Positions 15,282 through 18,180 of a DNA stretch of 18,180 nt are shown here, piece by piece (the first letter of the stretch is position 1; the number at the start of each line of letters is the position of its first letter). The notes below the pieces were generated by a model. It did no database searches. It was given only the letters and a program-made list of their open reading frames with translations, and had not been told where the DNA came from. The position numbers were made by a program, and so were the translations under genes. This DNA comes from CAYXUG01 sp964468655 (GTDB taxonomy: Bacteria; Fidelibacterota; Marinisomatia; Marinisomatales; CAYXUG01). The stretch lies in assembly GCA_964468655.1 (NCBI GenBank), contig CAYXUG010000042.1, forward strand, positions 1 to 18,180, written 5' to 3'.

Positions 15282-17582
15282 GTGAGTAAATTCCATCTCT
15301 TCATTGGGTATATAGTCTTAACCATCGCCCTACAATTCTTGATTGCAGATACCCGGTTGGTACCGGAAGATTACCCAACCATCCAGTCTGCCATTGATGT
15401 TTTCGCTGATGAGGGTGATACCATTCTTGTTTCTCAGGGTACTTATGTGGAAAACATTGACTATACCGGAAAAAACATTTATTTAACCTCAGATTATTTT
15501 ATCACAGAGCACGATTCATCAATTCATAACACCATCATTGACGGTAACCAAAACGGTTCGGTGGTGACTTTTTATGGAAGTGAAACACGGGATGCGGTGT
15601 TAAACGGGTTTACTATCACCAATGGTAGTGGACGATATTTTAGCGGATCATTTAGCCACGGAGGAGGACTCTACATAAGAGACAGCAGCCCTAGCATTCT
15701 GAATTGTTTAATAAAAAATAATTCTATTTATGGATTTGGTTTTGGAGGGGGTATGATGGTTAAAAATTCATCTGCTTTATTATCTAACCTCACGGTAACA
15801 GAGAACTATTCTGAAAGCTTTGGGGCTGGGGGAATATTTTTTAGTAATTCTGATGCAGAAATGGATTCCATAAATCGCTGCAGTGTGTTTTTAAATGAAG
15901 CTGCCGATCATAATGACATAAGATGCAACTCTGAGTTTGAATTGTGTCCTTTAGTTTATTTAGACACTGCAAGTGTAAATATCATTGATGATTATTTTAT
16001 TAAGGATATTGATGTTGTGGACATAAATATTGGCAAATTAGAAAAAGTAGCCAATGATTTGTATGTGTCCCCGGATGGTGATAATAATAACAGCGGTCTC
16101 ACCGCTGATGAACCATTAAGAAATATTACCTATGCCCTGCATGTCATTGATGCCGACTCCTTAAACCCGCGCATCATTCACTTACTTCCCGGCACCTATT
16201 CTCCTTCAGGGGGGCAGCATTTTCCTCTAAATCTGCGGTCGTATGTTTCTCTTATCGGTTCAGGCAAAGAAAATACAATCTTGGATTTGGAACAGGTAAA
16301 ATCTTATGCAATGATGGGCGCCAATTATGAAAAGGATATTACACTCAGTTCTATGACTATAAAAAATGGTTTTTCAGATATTGACGTGGAACATACCGCA
16401 ATGACATTAAAATTTTATCAAAACTCCAGTCTGGTCATAGACAACATGGTGTTTTCTGACATCACTTCAAGATCAATACTGAACCCAACTATGATCACCA
16501 GTTATATGGAATGGCAGGATTATACCAGCACTATAATTAGAAATTGTGAATTTAGAAATAATACGGTATTGACAGCAGCATCATTGGGTTGGAATACAGA
16601 TATTCTGGTTCAAAATTGCAAGTTCGAAAGTAATTTACCTGTAGAATCTGCTGAAGATGATTGGATAGATGGATCTCACCTGTCAATTTTTATGGGTGGA
16701 CATAATTATACCTATGAATTCCCTTATACCCGTAGAGTTGAGAATTGTGTTATTGCTAATAATGTAAATATCCATTCGGGTGAAATAGGTGTGAAAGCTG
16801 TTTCATTAAGTACCGGTTCCTTATTTTATCCCTTAAACATTGTAAATTGCACATTTTCTGATAATACCAGCCAATTATGTTCTATCTGGATAGAGTCAGA
16901 TCAGTTTAATCACACGGAAGTCCGTTTTGTCAACTGCATCTTATGGAATGATGATTTGCCGTATGAAATATTTGTACCCGAGGATTATTATGAAGGTGAA
17001 ATTGTTCATTTGATAATGGCTTACAATGATGTTCAAAACGGGTATGATGATTTTTTGTTTGAAGGTGCTGTGGATTTAATTTATGAAGACACCAATATTG
17101 ATACAGAACCTCTTTTTGTTGATCCTGAAAACGGCGATTATACCCTTCAACCCAATTCCCCCCTCATAGATGCCGGTACAGCTTTGTATATTGTAAATGG
17201 TGATACAGTGGTAAATCTGTCTCCAGATCAATATTATGGCGATGCTCCTGATATGGGGGCTTATGAGTGGGTAGATTCATTAACTGTTCATAATCAAATC
17301 TTACCAGAATCTATTTCAATTACCACTTATCCTAACCCATTCAATCCTAATACTAACATTTCATTCTCTCTCGAACGCAAGAGTAAAGTGAGCCTTGTAG
17401 TTCACGATATATTGGGTCGTCACATCATAACTTTGTTGGATGGATTAGTGTTGCCAGGGAAATATAATATTGAATGGAATGGAAGAGATGAATTCGAAAA
17501 CAGTGTTGCATCTGGGACATACATTGCTCAATTGTTTGCTGATGACAATACTTCTACGAAAAAAATAACAATAGTTAGATGA
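15282..17582 (+). CDS. Secreted right-handed beta-helix protein with T9SS sorting domain
   Basis: A 766-residue exported protein with a signal peptide at about 1-22 (MSKFHLFIGYIVLTIALQFL). Module 1 (24 to about 205) opens RLVPEDYPTIQSAID and DTILVSQGTYVENI, the usual pectate-lyase-type beta-helix entry, with repeated GGGLYI..SSPSILNC-like coils. Module 2 starts at 260 with YVSPDGDNNNSGLTADEP, a DUF1565-like entry, and runs to about 650. It closes with PLFVDPENGDYTLQPNSPLIDAG and PDMGAYEW, resembling the choice-of-anchor Q region. A T9SS type A sorting domain occupies 675-766 (YPNPFNP, HDILGRHII, ASGTYIAQL). The start is GTG at 15282, 13 bases after the preceding stop, with a weak ribosome binding site. 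Such proteins often bind or cut surface polysaccharides, but no catalytic residues can be assigned here. Confidence 0.88.
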   Translation: MSKFHLFIGYIVLTIALQFLIADTRLVPEDYPTIQSAIDVFADEGDTILVSQGTYVENIDYTGKNIYLTSDYFITEHDSSIHNTIIDGNQNGSVVTFYGSETRDAVLNGFTITNGSGRYFSGSFSHGGGLYIRDSSPSILNCLIKNNSIYGFGFGGGMMVKNSSALLSNLTVTENYSESFGAGGIFFSNSDAEMDSINRCSVFLNEAADHNDIRCNSEFELCPLVYLDTASVNIIDDYFIKDIDVVDINIGKLEKVANDLYVSPDGDNNNSGLTADEPLRNITYALHVIDADSLNPRIIHLLPGTYSPSGGQHFPLNLRSYVSLIGSGKENTILDLEQVKSYAMMGANYEKDITLSSMTIKNGFSDIDVEHTAMTLKFYQNSSLVIDNMVFSDITSRSILNPTMITSYMEWQDYTSTIIRNCEFRNNTVLTAASLGWNTDILVQNCKFESNLPVESAEDDWIDGSHLSIFMGGHNYTYEFPYTRRVENCVIANNVNIHSGEIGVKAVSLSTGSLFYPLNIVNCTFSDNTSQLCSIWIESDQFNHTEVRFVNCILWNDDLPYEIFVPEDYYEGEIVHLIMAYNDVQNGYDDFLFEGAVDLIYEDTNIDTEPLFVDPENGDYTLQPNSPLIDAGTALYIVNGDTVVNLSPDQYYGDAPDMGAYEWVDSLTVHNQILPESISITTYPNPFNPNTNISFSLERKSKVSLVVHDILGRHIITLLDGLVLPGKYNIEWNGRDEFENSVASGTYIAQLFADDNTSTKKITIVR

Positions 17583-17631
17583 ACCAGGTTAGGCAAGTTT
17601 GTGCAGGTTATTTCATACGTTATATATCAAA

Positions 17632-18081
17632 ATGTATAAGTTGAAATACTTCATTTCAATCTTCATTTTTTCTTCAATTTTATTTTCACAGGATATTGAT
17701 TCTACTTTGATAAAAAAATATTACTCAAATAAAAAAGATCCAATTAAGGCGCCAATATTATCATTCTTTTTTCCGGGTAGTGGCCATTTTTATTCGGGTA
17801 ATTGGCAAAATGCAATATTATTTGGCACAGTAGAAAGTGTGGTTGGCTATGTTGCGATAAATGAGTATTTCAGCGATTTATTTGATGATACAATTAAAAA
17901 AGATTATACACTGTTTTATATAGCTTCAGTTGTTGGTATTGGTCTAAAAGTATTTGAATTAATTGACGTTAACCATGAAGTAAGAAAATATAATGAAGAA
18001 TTGGCTGAGAGTATATTTGGCAGACCAATAAAAATAAAGAACAATTATTTATTGGTTATTGATGGTGAAGTTGTATTTTAA
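17632..18081 (+). CDS. Small exported/membrane protein, DUF5683-like
   Basis: A 149-residue protein starting at ATG 17632; the frame extends upstream only to a TTG at 17599 without family support. Residues 1-20 (MYKLKYFISIFIFSSILFSQ) look like a signal peptide. The core APILSFFFPGSGHFYSGNWQNAILFG (40-65) resembles the DUF5683 pattern, in which a PGxGxxYxG turn lies between two membrane helices. A second hydrophobic stretch, TLFYIASVVGIGLKVFELIDV, follows, with a conserved-looking charged tail. Function is unknown. It is noticeably more AT-rich than the housekeeping genes. It follows the beta-helix gene by 49 bases and may be cotranscribed. Confidence 0.65.
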   Translation: MYKLKYFISIFIFSSILFSQDIDSTLIKKYYSNKKDPIKAPILSFFFPGSGHFYSGNWQNAILFGTVESVVGYVAINEYFSDLFDDTIKKDYTLFYIASVVGIGLKVFELIDVNHEVRKYNEELAESIFGRPIKIKNNYLLVIDGEVVF

Positions 18082-18114
18082 AAAATAGTTTAACTCCTTA
18101 ATTTTTTGCAAGTT

Positions 18115-18180
18115 ATGTGGAATTTAGTGTCTTACCATAGACATGGTTTACAGATAGCAGAGTTAAAGAAGCCATGGAAT
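18115..18180 (+). mobile_element. Possible left end of an insertion-sequence-like element (truncated by window end)
   Basis: From about 18115 (TGTGGAATTTAGTGTC) the sequence contains the inverted 16-bp repeat (18137-18152) and then AAAGAAGCC before ATGGAAT at the very end of the window, where a coding frame could begin. The TGT...ACA-type ends and the motif ACCATGTCTAT recall, from memory only, the short repeats at ends of IS481-type elements. Too little remains to confirm a transposase. Confidence 0.25.
18137..18152 (-). repeat. Right copy of the 16-bp inverted repeat
   Basis: ATAGACATGGTTTACA is the exact reverse complement of 27-42. It lies 28 bases from the right end of the window. By a rough count, an exact 16-base inverted match somewhere in 18 kb is expected far less than once by chance (about 0.04), and both copies sit at the very edges. 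Confidence 0.6.

Noticed and set aside
72..18112. Recurring TTGCAA hexamer upstream of several genes (72-77, 5895-5900, 12919-12924, 18107-18112) as a shared operator or -35
   Set aside because: The hexamer also occurs inside genes, spacing to any -10 is inconsistent except at selA, and it is short and AT-rich enough to recur by chance.
1..18180. tRNA, rRNA, CRISPR array or complete prophage/transposon genes
   Set aside because: I found no tRNA-like cloverleaf, rRNA signature, regularly spaced repeats or recognisable complete transposase or phage gene; inter-gene gaps are too small to hide most of these.

Overview
The window reads as AT-leaning chromosomal DNA from a bacterium of the Fibrobacteres-Chlorobi-Bacteroidetes (FCB) group. 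Two proteins end in type IX secretion (T9SS) type A sorting domains (YPNPFNP/YPNPMNP, ...DILGR..., ...SSGIYFYRL...), and a PorV/PorQ-like outer-membrane protein sits beside them. The style of these domains suggests Candidatus Marinimicrobia (Neomarinimicrobiota, SAR406) or a close relative. That placement is inference from sequence style, not a computed phylogeny. All genes lie on the + strand and are tightly packed; no gene-free stretch exceeds 300 bases.

Region 1 (130-4621) is a conserved translation and protein-targeting block: ffh (SRP GTPase), rpsP (bS16), khpA-like KH protein, rimM, trmD and rplS. It closes with a clear Rho-independent terminator at 4677-4705. The genes abut or overlap (rimM/trmD by 1 nt, trmD/rplS by 8 nt). 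The surprise is rpsP: an ordinary S16 domain carries a roughly 300-residue glutamate-rich tail built partly from an in-frame duplicated DNA segment.

Region 2 (4719-11863) holds an MFS transporter, then selA-selB-mutS joined by 1-nt and 4-nt overlaps. selA and selB make and deliver selenocysteine, so the host probably decodes UGA as Sec. No selC, selD or obvious selenoprotein lies in the window.

Region 3 (11876-18081) is an envelope/secretion cluster. It has a PorV/PorQ-like beta-barrel, an exported class II glutamine-amidotransferase-like (Ntn hydrolase) protein with a T9SS tail, a secreted two-module beta-helix protein with a T9SS tail, and a small DUF5683-like membrane protein. The amidotransferase-like gene is split by a single-nucleotide frame change exactly at a run of nine T (13375-13383). 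Removing one T gives a continuous 770-residue protein. Its predicted mature N-terminus has Ser where the family has its catalytic Cys.

The two extreme ends of the window carry an exact 16-bp inverted repeat (27-42 and 18137-18152). This may be the ends of a dispersed mobile element at which an assembly contig broke.

The most promising unusual items are the secreted Ser-for-Cys amidotransferase-like protein with its T9 frame switch, the expanded S16 tail, and the window-edge inverted repeat.
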